A stretch of 64,000 nucleotides of DNA, taken from assembly GCA_950295325.1 (NCBI GenBank), contig OX485806.1:2852001-2916000 (forward strand), in the 5' to 3' direction. The DNA comes from Polytrichum commune (lineage: Eukaryota > Streptophyta > Polytrichopsida > Polytrichales > Polytrichaceae). Positions 11,901 through 24,400 of the stretch are shown one piece after another. How positions within the stretch are numbered: the stretch's first letter is position 1; every line of letters begins with the position of its first letter. The notes under the pieces are model-generated. The model saw only the letters and a list, made by a program, of their open reading frames with translations, did no database searches and had not been told where the DNA came from. The position numbers and the translations under genes are program-made.

Positions 11901-14241
11901 ATCAAATGCATGTCTATCTAGAAAATATATAACCCCATTGGAAATAGTCACAAAATGTTCAGGTTGTGTGTAATCTGTGCAACTACAGAATGAAACCAGT
12001 CAATGTACCCACCTTTCATAACATGCAATAGCAGCATCAAGGTCACCACGATTTTTATAAATAACTCCCATATTGCAATATGCTTCTGCATACATGGGCC
12101 TATGCACAGCTGCTTTTTCATAATAGCCTAGAGCTGTATCATACTCGTTCATTTCTGAATAAACAACTCCCAAGTTGTAATATGCTGGCTGTCATTCACA
12201 GAAGTGTCACATATCAGTAAACATATTGGCATAAACTAATAAGATATTTCTCTTCTTAAATCACAACATGTAAAATCGTGCATTAGAAATACAAGAACAG
12301 AGTGGATATTCTGTGTAATTGTTCACTAAGAAGAATTAGATGCACTAAACAGCTCACTTGCCTGGATTCACTCATTGATTTAGAAAGTGGACATACTAGA
12401 AAGTACAGATGCCAGATTTAACTCCAGTCTTCCCATGAAAAGACTGCTTTCTAAAGATACAAAGGCAGAACTAGCTATAACAACAAAACTAGTAGCAAAT
12501 AACACTTGACACATAGTCACTAAGCCATTGTCCTCTCCAATATATTTGGAGTGCTAGAAACGCTGAAAAGTACCAATCCCTATTTAAAACCAGGTGTGAC
12601 GTGCACAAATGAAAAATATTTGTATTGTACTCATCAGCCTGCCCCAGCCAAACAATCAGACCCACTCTGAATCCAACAACACATGATATGTAAAGAGACA
12701 GACAAAGATGTATCCATCACAGCCCAAGGCCATCACAGATTGGGCATATGAAATATGATGAACTTGAGATTGCCACTATTCAGCAACACCATCTTCTACA
12801 TTAACACAAACATGGGCTTCCAAAGAGGGTGCATGCACACAATACAACTGCATCCAAATAATCCCAACTCAATGACCAACATGCACAAGATGTGTATACA
12901 TTCATCCTCATGTCATAATGAGAGCCAAGGTGCACTTACAGCATACCGACCATCTGCTTTCAAGGCATCATAATATTTAGCAAGTCCTTCTTGAACATGT
13001 CCTGATAGCTTCAGACTCGTCCCCAAATCAGTTAGGACAATGGCCAGGTTTTCTGAAGCAGCCTTGTAGCTTGGATCTGCCATTATAGCCTTGCGATATG
13101 CCTGTGTAATGCCAGCAAGTAAAGTAATTATCAACAAAGGCGATGAAATTCACAAGTTTAGAACAAGTATTCCCATGGGCAAACATTGCTGGTGTAGACA
13201 TGCTGGATACACTCTGTAAGTTAATAGGTGCTTTTCAATTGTTGCCCAGTGGTTCTGTCAATACCTGCACTCTAATGATTTTCACAGCTGTTCATGGTCA
13301 CTCATAGAGAGTATTAACACCCAGTTCAACCATAACTACATGGCATCACTTCTTCAAGACAAACTTCCATACCTACACATTCCAGCAATTTAGCAACATA
13401 CTCCTCAGGAAGCTTATGAACTAGTCATTTTGACCATCCATTATGCAGTCAAAAACATTAACTAAACCATTCCCCAGGACTGGTAGACTCAAGCTCTCCA
13501 TACTAAGAGACATTACCTCTGCAGCTTCCAGTAAAGCTCCCTCCTCCTTGTACAAAACTCCGCAGTGGGTGAGAGCACATGCATTTTGTGAATCAAGCTG
13601 CAATGCATTTGCAAAGCTTTCAAATGCTTCTCGGGGACAATTCTGGCTTTGCAGGCATATCCCTTTACCAACATGCGCCTCCACATTTTGAGGCTCCTTC
13701 TCCAGAATGCTGTTATACAGCACCAGTGCATCTGCAGATTTGCACCTCCCAATGAGCTTACAAGAAAAAAATCCGTTTGCAATAAAAGGGTGGAACATAG
13801 TGTCAGCCTACCAAGTGCAAGCAAAAGTATGGAAGGTAGTCTCTAATGAAAAGAAAAAAGAAAAAAGAAAAATCCAACTCTGATAGCTACAGAAGCACAT
13901 GAACAAAAATGAGATTCTCATAAAATTTGATGTACAACAACGAATTCAACACAATTTTTCCCCACACCTGAAAACTTGTTCCGTGATCTCAAAACACCTG
14001 CAAAGGATAATGCATCTTTCCCAGCAATCTTTGGACCAGCTGGAGCCATGGGCTGAGAGGAGTTGTTGACCATAGGTATACCCATGCCTCCATCAATGCC
14101 TATAGAACCTGGTGAGGGCCTCCTCTTGAGGCGCTGGTTGTCAGAAACTGCTTCTCTCTCCCGAATTCCATTCACTTGCTGTGGGTATACCGCCTGAGAA
14201 TCAGGCCATGCCATTCCTGGCCCCATGCCATTACCTTTCAT
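5909..14241 (-). CDS. SPY: SPINDLY-type protein O-fucosyltransferase (GT41)
   Basis: Eighteen coding exons (minus strand, high to low): 14241-13968, 13731-13517, 13101-12940, 12188-12013, 11688-11613, 11312-11184, 10872-10753, 10410-10342, 10013-9932, 9694-9600, 9481-9417, 8868-8670, 8435-8241, 8045-7951, 7601-7466, 7177-6960, 6699-6572, 6360-5909. They sum to 2886 nt, exactly 961 codons plus stop, with GT-AG at every junction. Residues about 92-485 are TPR repeats (ALTHCGVLYKEEG, AYCNMGVIYKNRGDL). The C-terminal half is the GT41 domain: TIGYISPDYFTHSV, DILVELTGHTANN, FGSFNNLAK, VVKCKPF near residue 720 and TTTTCESLYMGVPC near residue 780. Plant SPY transfers fucose from GDP-fucose to Ser/Thr of nuclear and cytosolic proteins, including DELLA repressors of gibberellin signalling; that is family knowledge. 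The N-terminal 60 residues are divergent and carry a basic patch. No damage is visible. SECRET AGENT is the alternative paralog, but the matched motifs are SPY-like. Confidence 0.95.
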
Positions 14242-15990
14242 TGCACTCCAAGTCTCATTTCCCAGTACTTAAACCCTGAAACGAACAATATGCTAGTTAG
14301 ACAAAATGCAGATTGGAAACAGGTCATTGGATATATGAGATGATTGAATCCGGGAGTGGCCTTCAGGATATTTCATTGCACTTGCCACTATAGGATCTGG
14401 TTTAGCTCATGATTTCAGAAGGAAAACTTGCAATACTACAAACAGATTCCACACATAACTGTCATTCACCAAGCATAACAAGTCGTCACTGCTCCTCAAT
14501 TTCACAAGTACGCACAGTTCCAGACATTTAATGGCCCATAGGTGGGGTAAAAATGGCAACGTACAACTCATTTGTGACTCCTAGGAAGATATCATCACAA
14601 AGCGCGACACCTTGTGAAGTCCCATTTGGATATTCACTCCTGTTTCTCTAAAAATCTAGAACCGAGGAAAGGAGCATCCTCAGTATTCAGAGCACATATA
14701 GTCGTAAAACTACTGTCGGCAGCCTAACCTGAAAGCTGTAGGCGGAGAAAATTGAAGAACGACCTTGAGAACATAGCTCCAATGCAAAACCGGGCTATAC
14801 CCAAGCCATTCATTATGTAACCAAAGAGAGGACAGCGCGTAATTTCAGCTTGCTCATAGTAATTCGAGATGACAATCACAGAGGTGTGACGAGTGAATCG
14901 AATCGTATCAATTATGCACACATTGAAGTGCAGGTTAATAAATAGATCTAACAAACAGATAAACACCATGTTTGATAGCTGAGCGAGGTCTGGGAAAGAG
15001 AGAGCGAGTAACAAAGGCAAACTTAGAGCCACTGAGCGAAAATTGAGAAATAAAATTTGTCACAGATACGTCCGAAGTTCTACAATTGCACACTGAGCAC
15101 CTCAGACCTCACCAGATAAGAATATCGATGGACATAATGGAGTGAATTTTAGGCGTTCTGTGTTCAAAAGGGAAAGAAAGGAGGGAAAACGGTAGCCTAC
15201 CTACTCAAACAGGTGAAGCAATCATACAATACGATTTATTCACATGCAATACGTGAGAATACGCGGGGCAGGGATTCCATAATCGTCAGCCCTAATCATA
15301 TCGTTCCTTGAGAATTATAATCTTTCCGATGCGGTCACAAAATTAAAATTGCAGCGTCGAATCGAGGTTACTTGACTACCTGAGCGGGTCCCGGACAACG
15401 TGGCCAAGCTGTACTCAAATCACAACACTACGATCTGACACTGGTGCTTATTCAAAACCCTAATTTCCGATATGATGTACATGCCCAGCCGCAAATGCTT
15501 CAGTGACATGGCGATGCCCCCATTCGGCGTCTCAGCAACACTGGTCCACGGCAACTGCAAAATTAAGTCGCAATTCAAGACCACCAAAATCCTCTTCCCG
15601 TGTCCATGCCCACTCCATCAAGCCCAAGACGCACGCTCCCGCTGTGCGCCTCTCAATGGATGATACGGAAACACCATGCTCAAATTCTCAATCAGAACAC
15701 CGTAAGCACCTCCACTCAACCATGAACTACACGCGCAAAGCTCCGCCCGGCACCGATGTCGCTCCAGGCACTAACTGCCAACCCCACCCAATGCGATGAT
15801 AAGTTCTGCTACACTTGGTGGAATTGGACGCTGTAAGTTGCAGCGGGGATGAATTTCGAGCGGCAAGCCAGCAGCGGAGGGGAGGGAGATGTAAGGGGGA
15901 TGTCGAACAGGCGAACGAGGGCAATGGCGGGAGGGGAGGCGATCGAGCAGCGACGAAACGAGGACAGGAGTTCCGAGCGAAGGGGAGCTC
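14242..15990 (-). promoter_or_regulatory. SPY leader region with probable 5' UTR intron(s)
   Basis: Just upstream of the SPY start codon (about 14271-14281, minus strand) is a good 3' splice site, CGTTTCAG, so the start lies in an exon whose 5' part is untranslated. Upstream leader exons are likely in the GC-rich stretch 15480-15990. Short ORFs there on both strands show no family features. I cannot place the donor sites or the transcription start. Confidence 0.5.
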
Positions 15991-15992
15991 GG

Positions 15993-16006
15993 GCGCCAAA
16001 CCCTAA
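15993..16006. promoter_or_regulatory. Overlapping E2F site and telo-box
   Basis: On the plus strand GCGCCAAA (15993-16000) is the complement of the canonical E2F site TTTGGCGC. It runs directly into AAACCCTAA (15998-16006), a plant telo-box. This pair is common near transcription starts of plant genes active in dividing cells. It lies about 1.75 kb upstream of the SPY start codon, so it plausibly marks the SPY promoter if the leader intron is real. Confidence 0.5.
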
Positions 16007-16216
16007 CCGGACGTGGTTGACCCCAGGTTGGCCAGCAGTCGAACCGAGGTTAACAAATTAACCTTTTCACGTGCCAGGTTCCATTCGTTCAACACCCGCC
16101 CCTCATCTGCTCAAACTCAACAGTATTTAATGCGCCTCTTACCTTAGTTCCCATTTAAAGAAAACTGTGGATTGAGCCATTCCCATTGGATTATTGCATG
16201 GCCATGTACACAATAC

Positions 16217-16710
16217 TAAGGGCCCCTTTCACACTATGGCCGTCCAAGTCGAGAGGCCATGGGATTGAATGGCCAAACTTTGTTGAGAGTCCAAAGAAAT
16301 GGGCTGAAAATACATAGTCAATAAAATATAGTGATTGGAGTCTTCAGTCAGGCATAGTGGGAAGCCTCCAAAGGCCAAGTCCAAAATCCAAATCCAAAGG
16401 AGCATCTCACTTTATTCCTTCCCGAAAACAACCCCTCCAATCGAACAGTCAAGATCTTGTCAATGTTTGATTTTTTAATGAAAAACAATCGTCAGCCTCT
16501 TGAACATACTTTGGGTTTCCATTCCCATCCGACCCAAACTTCCTTTGAGAGTCCATCGCCTTCTTCAAAAAGTAATCATTAAATTACGACAACCTTCGGA
16601 GTTTGGCCTTAGTGTGAAGGGTCGAGAGGCCTGACTCTTGGTTTCTTGCAATATGATTGGTGGAAATCAACGGCCTTTCGACCTTCGGCCATATTGTGAA
16701 GCGCCTCTAA
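16217..16710. mobile_element. Tourist/PIF-Harbinger-like MITE
   Basis: The element 16220-16707 is bounded by TAA on both sides (16217-16219 and 16708-16710). Its ends form imperfect inverted repeats: CCCTTTCACACTATGGCCG on the left and, reading inward from the right, GCGCTTCACAATATGGCCG, followed by GTCGAGAGGCC and GTCGAAAGGCC. TAA duplication is typical of PIF/Harbinger elements. No ORF of note. Confidence 0.6.
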
Positions 16711-19582
16711 CGGCCCCTCCCAATGCCCACCCTGATCCCACTAGTAAGTGTGGGTGGGCTATTAGCAAATGCAACCACATTGTCATAAAAAATATTAAAT
16801 AATTTCCCTCCAACTTGAATACAATAGACAATTATTTTCAGCATATGAAATAGCTTCTCAATGTTGTCGTATAGGGGGGGATCCTTGACCAGACCAGTAC
16901 CTAAATGCAAAGCAAGTTCCTTACAGCGGTAATTCGTCCACACCTAGCTTTTTCTAGCATGTCCTCCCCTTAAAGTCAGTATGCCACAACCTTAATGTGT
17001 TCGTTCCCGTTTCTAGCACTTAGGCCCAAAATCATCCCCATTAACCTTATGAACCAATTTTACATGGCTTAATCCATCCACAAGACAACACACTGCTTAT
17101 TAACTTTGGTGCAATTGCCATCTCATATGTAATGCATCACTTAACATGGCTTACTGCATTTTCTAATTAGCCTTTGTTGACCCCAAGTAGCCCTAACATG
17201 CCCAATCAATGCCCAACCTCACTATTGTAGTCAACAATCTCATACCGACCCTGGAGCTACATATTTCTATTGGGACAGATTTAGGTTGGATAAAGGTATT
17301 GAAATGGGAGAGTGACGTAGGGGACAAATTTAGGTAGGAGTCGGAATTAGCTCAGAGTGCGTGGGGAGAGTCCCCATAGCCATTTGCATAGTAAGGTAGA
17401 AGGGCCTTTAACCCTTGAAGATCTAAGATCGTATCCATCATTGATGACAAGGCAATGATGATCACATCAGCACAAACCGAATCCCCAAGTCCTTTGGCTC
17501 CTACCAAAACTCACCTATGTAGGGGGTAAACTTTAGATACTGGCCGTAAGATTTGTAGGATGGCTTCAATTGACCGTCAATTTTTTCTTACTTGAGCAGC
17601 CCAAGCCACGCATAAATCATCCATTTCCCAAATTTCATCATGTAATTATCCCAAAGATTAGCCGCACTATGATTTCTTCATCCGGGGACAAAACATGTGT
17701 TCCCAACAAGCTTTGATTCAACACTTAGAATGTGGGGAAACACACCCAAGTCATAAAAAACTAAAATTTAAAATTTAAATTTAAAAAAACATGCCGAAGT
17801 GCGAAATCAAACCCATATACGTGCACTAAGAATGTGGGTACCCAACTTGGGGGCTCAATTAGTGGCACATACACCAAATCCCACGAAGAAACTGGGAATT
17901 CTATTATATTTATAAAAGAGCTCTTGGAACTAGAGGCATGAGAGTGAGGGCAAAGTCCCCACTTTCGGGACCCCAAATTGCCCCAAAAAAATTTGTGGGT
18001 TGCCAAATTTCTCATCCATGCCTCAAAAAATGTTGCCTGCTCAAAAGAATGGGAAATTTCATCCCTAACAAGCTTGGAGTTTGAAATCCACCACATACAC
18101 ATACACCATAGATTGAGTACACATAATCAAAGCCCAACCATGTATATTTGGTGATTTGTATACTACAAGCTACACACCACGAAGCCACTCGATCACACAA
18201 TTGGAATTATACAATGAGATGTATTGAATAACTCTCTAGCCACACCATGGCAACAGAAATAAAATTTTGTCAATTTTTCACATCATACTGGAAACAAGTT
18301 TCAGCCATAAATAATGACAACACGTGTCTTCCATTTTACAAGGAGAAAAACTTAGATTTCATCAAAGCAAAATTGTCATCAAGCACATTAAATAATCCTA
18401 TTAGTGTGGGTGGAGAGTTAGCGTGGAAATAATTAGCCTAGGTCACATTATAGTCAAGGTGGAATTAACATGGGTCCAAGACCCTGAGTCTTCCCCCAAG
18501 TCTTCATGAAGATTTCCAACCAACACATTATATATTAGTTATGGGACAAATATAGCACAAAATTTAAAAATCACCCACACTAATTTTCATAAACTCAAAA
18601 ATTATAGCCCATGCTAATTCTACTAGAAATCTAGTGTGGGTGGAAAATTAAGTGGTCCACATTAATTCTCATTGTGAAAATTAATCTAGGCTCTAGAAAA
18701 TTATTGTGGCCCACAATACTAGGTCTAATTAGTGTAGTGGTGAAGTACTTGATGAAATCTAGAATTTGGGGTCGTCATCTTCACACATGAGAGTTGAGTT
18801 GCAATTTCAAATTCAACTTTGTTTGTCAATAAAGTGCCAAAATCTTCCCATAGTTTGGGTCGCTTCATCTCTTTGCAACTCGCATTCTTTTAACAATGTC
18901 AACAATTATATCCAATGAATTATCATCCATTTGTGTACCATCTACATACTTAATAAACCTGTTTGGGTTCACATACGAGCTTGTTGTTTATGATCAAGGT
19001 GAAGCATCCTTGATCACCAGTGGTTGGCGTGTCTCTCCCTCTATAATTTTTCGCATGGCTATTCAACGTTACCTTGGAAACAACCCCCTACAAGCCTCAC
19101 AATTTGTGAGATCTCAATGTGACAAAACAAACAAACGTACATACAAGCAAATTACCAAACTTAATATACATAAGTCATAGCAACGTGTAACTCCAGACAG
19201 TAACCCACACTAATGTGACTATTTAGCGTACCTACAAATTGGTGAAAATTGTAAAATACAACATTGACTCGCATGTGTTGACAATGATTGCATTTATAGG
19301 GAACATACTATAACTATTTTGATGCACAACATCGGTTGTCAACAATTTAACCCCTAATGTTATTGGAGACCATATTGTGGTCATGAGCTCAGGGTACTAC
19401 CCCCTAAGCACACTGTTGGAAGTCCTTTTTGAAAAGAGATTACTTTTTTGGGGGGGAGGGAGGGAGTGTGCAAGGTCTACTTTATATGATGTTTTGAAAA
19501 AGTGGATATGAGTGGAACATATTATTTTTGGTTCCCTATTGAGCTCATGGCCAACCTCCCAATCTTGCTATATTCGTGAAAA
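16711..19582. other. AT-rich intergenic stretch, no gene recognised
   Basis: No ORF with a recognisable family. Short ORFs at 17761-18200 (minus) and 18896-19180 (plus) lack splice context or motifs. Between 18400 and 18740 the phrase TAGTGTGGGTGGA and similar segments recur, which suggests decayed repeats. A pol III A-box-like TTAGCTCAGAGTG at 17347 has no correctly spaced B box, so no tRNA is called. Confidence 0.4.
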
Positions 19583-19977
19583 CCACACCAAATATTGTAT
19601 GTAGTGTCATATGGTATTTTATGTCAATGTGGTAACTTTTATGATGACACTTCTTATGAATGTGTTTACAAGGATTGTCACGGATGACTACAATTTGATG
19701 AAATCCATGCCATAAATCGAAATAAAGTTGGTATATTTTGCATCCTAAGATGTATGTAATGAAATATTGCCATACATGATTGAAATTTGGATGACACATC
19801 ACTTAGTAAGTGGCAATAATTGCACTATTGTAAATCTACAATGCTCAATTTTTTTAAAGGAATGACGAATATTGTTAGGTTTACAAATAGTGTTGGTGGC
19901 ACTACACAAATGGTTTATAGTTAGTATTGACTAAGACAAATAGAAATGGTGACACTAAATACAACATTTAGTATATT
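19583..19977. mobile_element. MITE copy C of the three-member family
   Basis: The left end CCACACCAAATATTGTATGT, followed by AGTGTCAT, and the inverted right end CTAAATGTTGTATTTAGTGT match the termini of the elements at 384-609 and 2405-2764. The interior is AT-rich and non-coding; the three copies differ in internal length (226, 360 and 395 bp). Confidence 0.45.
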
Positions 19978-19990
19978 GACTTTCAATTTC

Positions 19991-20345
19991 AGATGATGCT
20001 CGGGGGGGGGGGGTAGTCATTGGTTGGAGTAGCAATATACGTGCGAACAAATGATAGGGTATTTAAAAAACATGGGGGCAAAATTTTATAATTGGACTTA
20101 AGAGTAATATAGGGTATCAAAAATGGCACTGGACATCTTTAAAGTACTATAGGGTATGGAATAATAGGTAATTTGGAATTATAAGTAATGCAAGCCATTT
20201 TTATATTAACCCAAAGTAGAAATTTACATAATAATAGCATGTGAAAAAAAGAAGAGAATTGAAAGTAATACCCCCCTATAAAATAGTGGTTGTTCGCACC
20301 TATATCCTTAACTTTTTAACACACTGCCCCCCCCGAGAGATGATG
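19991..20345. mobile_element. hAT-like MITE with oligo-G termini and 8-bp TSD
   Basis: The element 19999-20337 begins CTCGGGGGGG and ends CCCCCCCCGAG. AGATGATG is repeated immediately outside each end (19991-19998 and 20338-20345), a perfect 8-bp target duplication. A second inverted block, GTGCGAACAA, lies about 40 bp inside each end. An 8-bp duplication fits the hAT superfamily. The oligo-G ends are unusual. Non-coding. Confidence 0.7.
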
Positions 20346-21009
20346 TCTATCTCCAAAGAAGAGTTATTTGGAATATTCTTCTCTATTCACAAAAACAAAA
20401 GAAAACAAAACTATAATGATCTAACTATTAACTATTAATTAAATTCCAAGGCAATCAACTTAATGATTAAAGATAAATGAAAATCATATTGTTTTTATTT
20501 CAAACTTTTTACATGTATCATCAAGCTGATATTTTGATGCACGATACTTAAGTTAGAAACAAAATATCATCTTGATGAACCAAATGAGAAGTTTCCAACT
20601 TTAATAAAAAATGTTATTTACACTCTATACATATGATCATGTTCTAATATATACATTTAAAAATGTGTCATAAGTCATCATTAAAATGAACACATCTACA
20701 AGCTAATATCACCTTCATTTTAAGAAGTTTTTCTTTAAGTTTCCCTTTGAAAATGCTCACATGAAGCTCATGACCTTATAACTTTGAGAGGATCCAATTG
20801 TGTGGATGTGTTCTTTGCCTTTGTGTCAAATTTTTTTTGCTTCATTAATATTTCATAAAGCAAGATTGCAAATCTCATTTTAAACCTAATCTTGAAAACA
20901 CAACCTTAGGAATAATAAGGGTTAATGAACGGTCACACAGGCCAGGTCCAGAAGCAGGTCCTGGCAAGAGAGTCCAGATCTTGAGAGTTTTGGGGACCTC
21001 AGAATTTGG

Positions 21010-21017
21010 GCGCGAAA
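21010..21017. promoter_or_regulatory. E2F site upstream of FEN1
   Basis: GCGCGAAA on the plus strand is the complement of TTTCGCGC, a canonical plant E2F/DP site. It lies about 430 bp before the FEN1 start codon. Control of FEN1 by E2F at S phase is established in plants and animals, so the site is probably functional; its use here is inferred from position only. Confidence 0.55.
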
Positions 21018-21446
21018 CCTGACATCTGGCTTCCGCCATAGCCACCATTGTACCTTCGTTCCAAGGCTTCGCGAGCACGCGGAAGCTGTTTACCTTGCTC
21101 AAATCCGTGGTGTCGCTCACCATTTTCCATTTTCGCTTCTCTGGCCCACGGTAGTATTTTTGCTTCTCTGTCTAACGATACCATTCTTGCATCCTGAGCT
21201 CAACTACGGCTTCAGTTCTGTGTGTATCCCTATGCATTTGCACACCACGCAAAGATAAAGCCACTGATAGAAATTTGTGGCTTTTTCTTTGTTTTTTTCT
21301 CTTCAATCACGTCCTCTTATGACAGCGTAGATATCGTGTGTTTGAAATTAAAGTGCACCCTGCTGCTGGATTGGCAATTATAAGGTCGAAAGTGTTTCGC
21401 AAAGTTTGGGAAATTTTCAGGCTCAGCTCAACTGTATTGAAGAACC

Positions 21447-24400
21447 ATGGGTATCAAGGTGAGTGAGATTTCCAAGGGTCAGTTTGTGCTCCAACAAATG
21501 CATTTGTGGTTGGACTTCCGTTTCTGCACAACTATTCCTTATGTGGTCGACATCCATCCCTTATGGCTTCGCATGACAACTTCTTGGCATTTTCGAGGAA
21601 GTTTTTGTGGGGGTTTTATGTTGTGTTTTATGAGAGTGCTGGCACACATGCTGATGTCTTGGTGCTGATGTAAAAAATTGTGGTGTAGGGTTTAACGAAG
21701 TTGCTGGCGGACAATGCTCCGGACGCAATGAAGGAGCAGAAGTTTGAGAGTTACTTCGGCCGTAAAATTGCCATAGATGCTAGCATGAGCATCTATCAGT
21801 TTCTGGTGAGATTTTGTTCCTTTGCATTTGTGCACTCCTCTGTGTTTAGAACTCTTTGAGTATCATACATACACCTCTGAATCCTAATAGGGTTGGAACA
21901 TCTTGACAATTTATGTTACTATTGGTTTGAGTATGGTCGAAGCCGGCAGGTCCTGGTCTTTCATATATGCTGCTTCCCTTTGACTGGTGCCTCCTTTGCA
22001 GATAGTGGTGGGGCGGACAGGAAGTGAAATGCTGACAAACGAAGCAGGAGAGGTGACCAGGTGAGTTTCTAAAATTTATTACTTGTTTGGGTTTGACTGG
22101 CTGCATGAAACAATGTGCTACACTCCATTCTGCATAATTTGGATTCTGGAGGTAAATTATCCAGTGTTTCTGGAATCTAAATTTATGTGAGTGGACATAG
22201 ACTTCTAGGAAAGTGCTTATTTGCTGGTAGAATTGGTGTGGGTACAGATTCCTTGACAGCATCACAGAACACAATTGCAGCTGTTTAGTCTGTAATTTTA
22301 CATTGTGTGTTTATGAATACGGTAGGTTGTGTTGGTCTGGGGATTTGCTGTGTAATTGTTGGGATGTTTCTGTCTTAACAAAATTGTTCTGGCAGCCATC
22401 TGCAGGGCATGTTCAATCGAACAATTCGAGTTCTAGAGGCTGGCATGAAGCCTGTGTAGGTACCACCCTAAAAGAAGTTGCAAGATGTTCTTGTCCACCT
22501 TTTGTTTTTTCTAAAATATTTATATGGTTCAATGTTTATCCAGATGTACACCAAGTTTATAGTTGTTCAGTATGATAGAGTCTGAGTACTGAGTGTTTCT
22601 TTCACTGTATGTGCAGTTATGTATTTGATGGCAAGCCACCAGATCTGAAGAAAGGAGAGCTTGCAAAACGGTAATTAAGTTTCTGTGTTGACTCGTTCTG
22701 CACAAAAGTGGAGCATTTTCTTAAGTGTCATACATGCTCTCTTAATCTCTCTGCTAAATATAAGGTTGCAAATCTTTTGGTTCACGAAGTGAATGAAAAC
22801 TCTTCTATTACCTTGCTATCCAGATATGCAAGGCGAGAGGATGCAACTGAAGGGCTGACGACAGCATTGGAGGTAAATCTTCAACATGTGGCCATAGAGC
22901 TGGAACTAGTTTTATTCAAGGAGTTGTCTAGTGGCTAATATCTTGTAAGCATACAAGTGTTGAGTTATGTCTTTAAGCATAACTAATTATTAAGTACATG
23001 GTGTGACACAGGATGGAGAAAAGGCTGATGTTGAGAAATACAGTAAAAGGACAGTCAAGGTATGCTTAACTCTTGAATATGTACTGTGTGTAAACTAGAC
23101 CAAAGATTGAAAATGAGGAGTATTTATTATCTCTTTTATGCCCCTACTCTCAGGGTTCATGGGCTTGATTTACTGGTATAATGTACTGAGTACTGTAGCT
23201 AAATAGAGCTTTCTCTGCAGGTTACAAAACAACACAATGAAGATTGTCGCAAGTTACTACGACTTATGGGGGTTCCTGTTGTGGAGGTCTGTACTTTGCC
23301 GGCCAGTAGAATCTTACTCTAACCTTCAAAGACCTGCTTGCTTTAAAGTGGTTATCCATAAATATTTAGTGAAGCTGGAGTTTTCCCAGTGTTGATAGTG
23401 GTTTCTGTTTGGAAACAGGCTCCCTCTGAAGCTGAAGCTGAGTGCGCATCTCTTTGTAAAGCAGGGAAGGTAAAGCTTTTCCCAAACTTCTTGCATTTGT
23501 GGTCATTGGCATTTCACAAGATATATGGTTCTGAAATTAGTGGAATATGATGTTGCAACAAGTGATAGATCCTGTTACTTGGTTCATTTTGGGAAATTGA
23601 TAATGCCTTTGTTTTAATAGTGCTGTATTCAATATGTCCATGATATGTTCATCTAGTGGACAAACACTACAATTGTAGTGTTTTAAATTAAACATGAATG
23701 TGGATTTGTAGGCCATGTATCTGTTCCACCATGTAAAATCTCAAAAGTAAAATATAACTAATGGCATGCAACTCTAAGATCCCTTCCTTATATTATCCAG
23801 AAGTCTAATGCCTCTCAGAAAGAAGTTAACAGGATAGATTTTGGTGTCTCATGCAGGTTTATGCGGTGGCATCAGAGGATATGGACTCTCTAACATTTGG
23901 TTCACTCCGGTTCTTACGACACTTGATGGAGCCGACATCTCGTAAAATACCTGTGATGGAGTTTGACGTTGCAAAGGTAATATCTGTCCCTTGTAATGGT
24001 TTGGAAGTATTAAATCTTCCCATAGGTAGTTTCTGTCTAACAAATATGCTGTCAGTGATTTCTTGGAGCTTGAATTTTGAATCTTGCATCTGGGGCTCCA
24101 AAAACTTAAGACATTGATCTGTTTTATTCAACACCTACAATCTGCAGCAAAGGAGTGGAGGATAATGAATGATTCTTTGCTTGTCTGGTGCTTCCGATGT
24201 TCAGGTCTTGGAGGGGTTGGGTTTGACAATGGATCAGTTTGTGGACCTGTGCATATTATGTGGATGTGACTATTGTGACACAATTCGAGGTGATTGTAGT
24301 GTTCCCGCAACAACTGTTCATTTTTTGGGACTGATGCCTGTCAGTCTATTGTCCAGTCATTGTTTTGAGTAGAGTGTTTATTGGGATTAATAAAATGGCA

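Noticed and set aside
15472-16061. Possible independent GC-rich gene between SPY and 16 kb
   Set aside because: Several overlapping short frames on both strands with no splice or family support; better explained as the SPY leader and promoter.
17341-17430. tRNA or SINE candidate (TTAGCTCAGAGTG)
   Set aside because: The cloverleaf does not close and the B-box-like sequence is about 75 bp away rather than the normal spacing.
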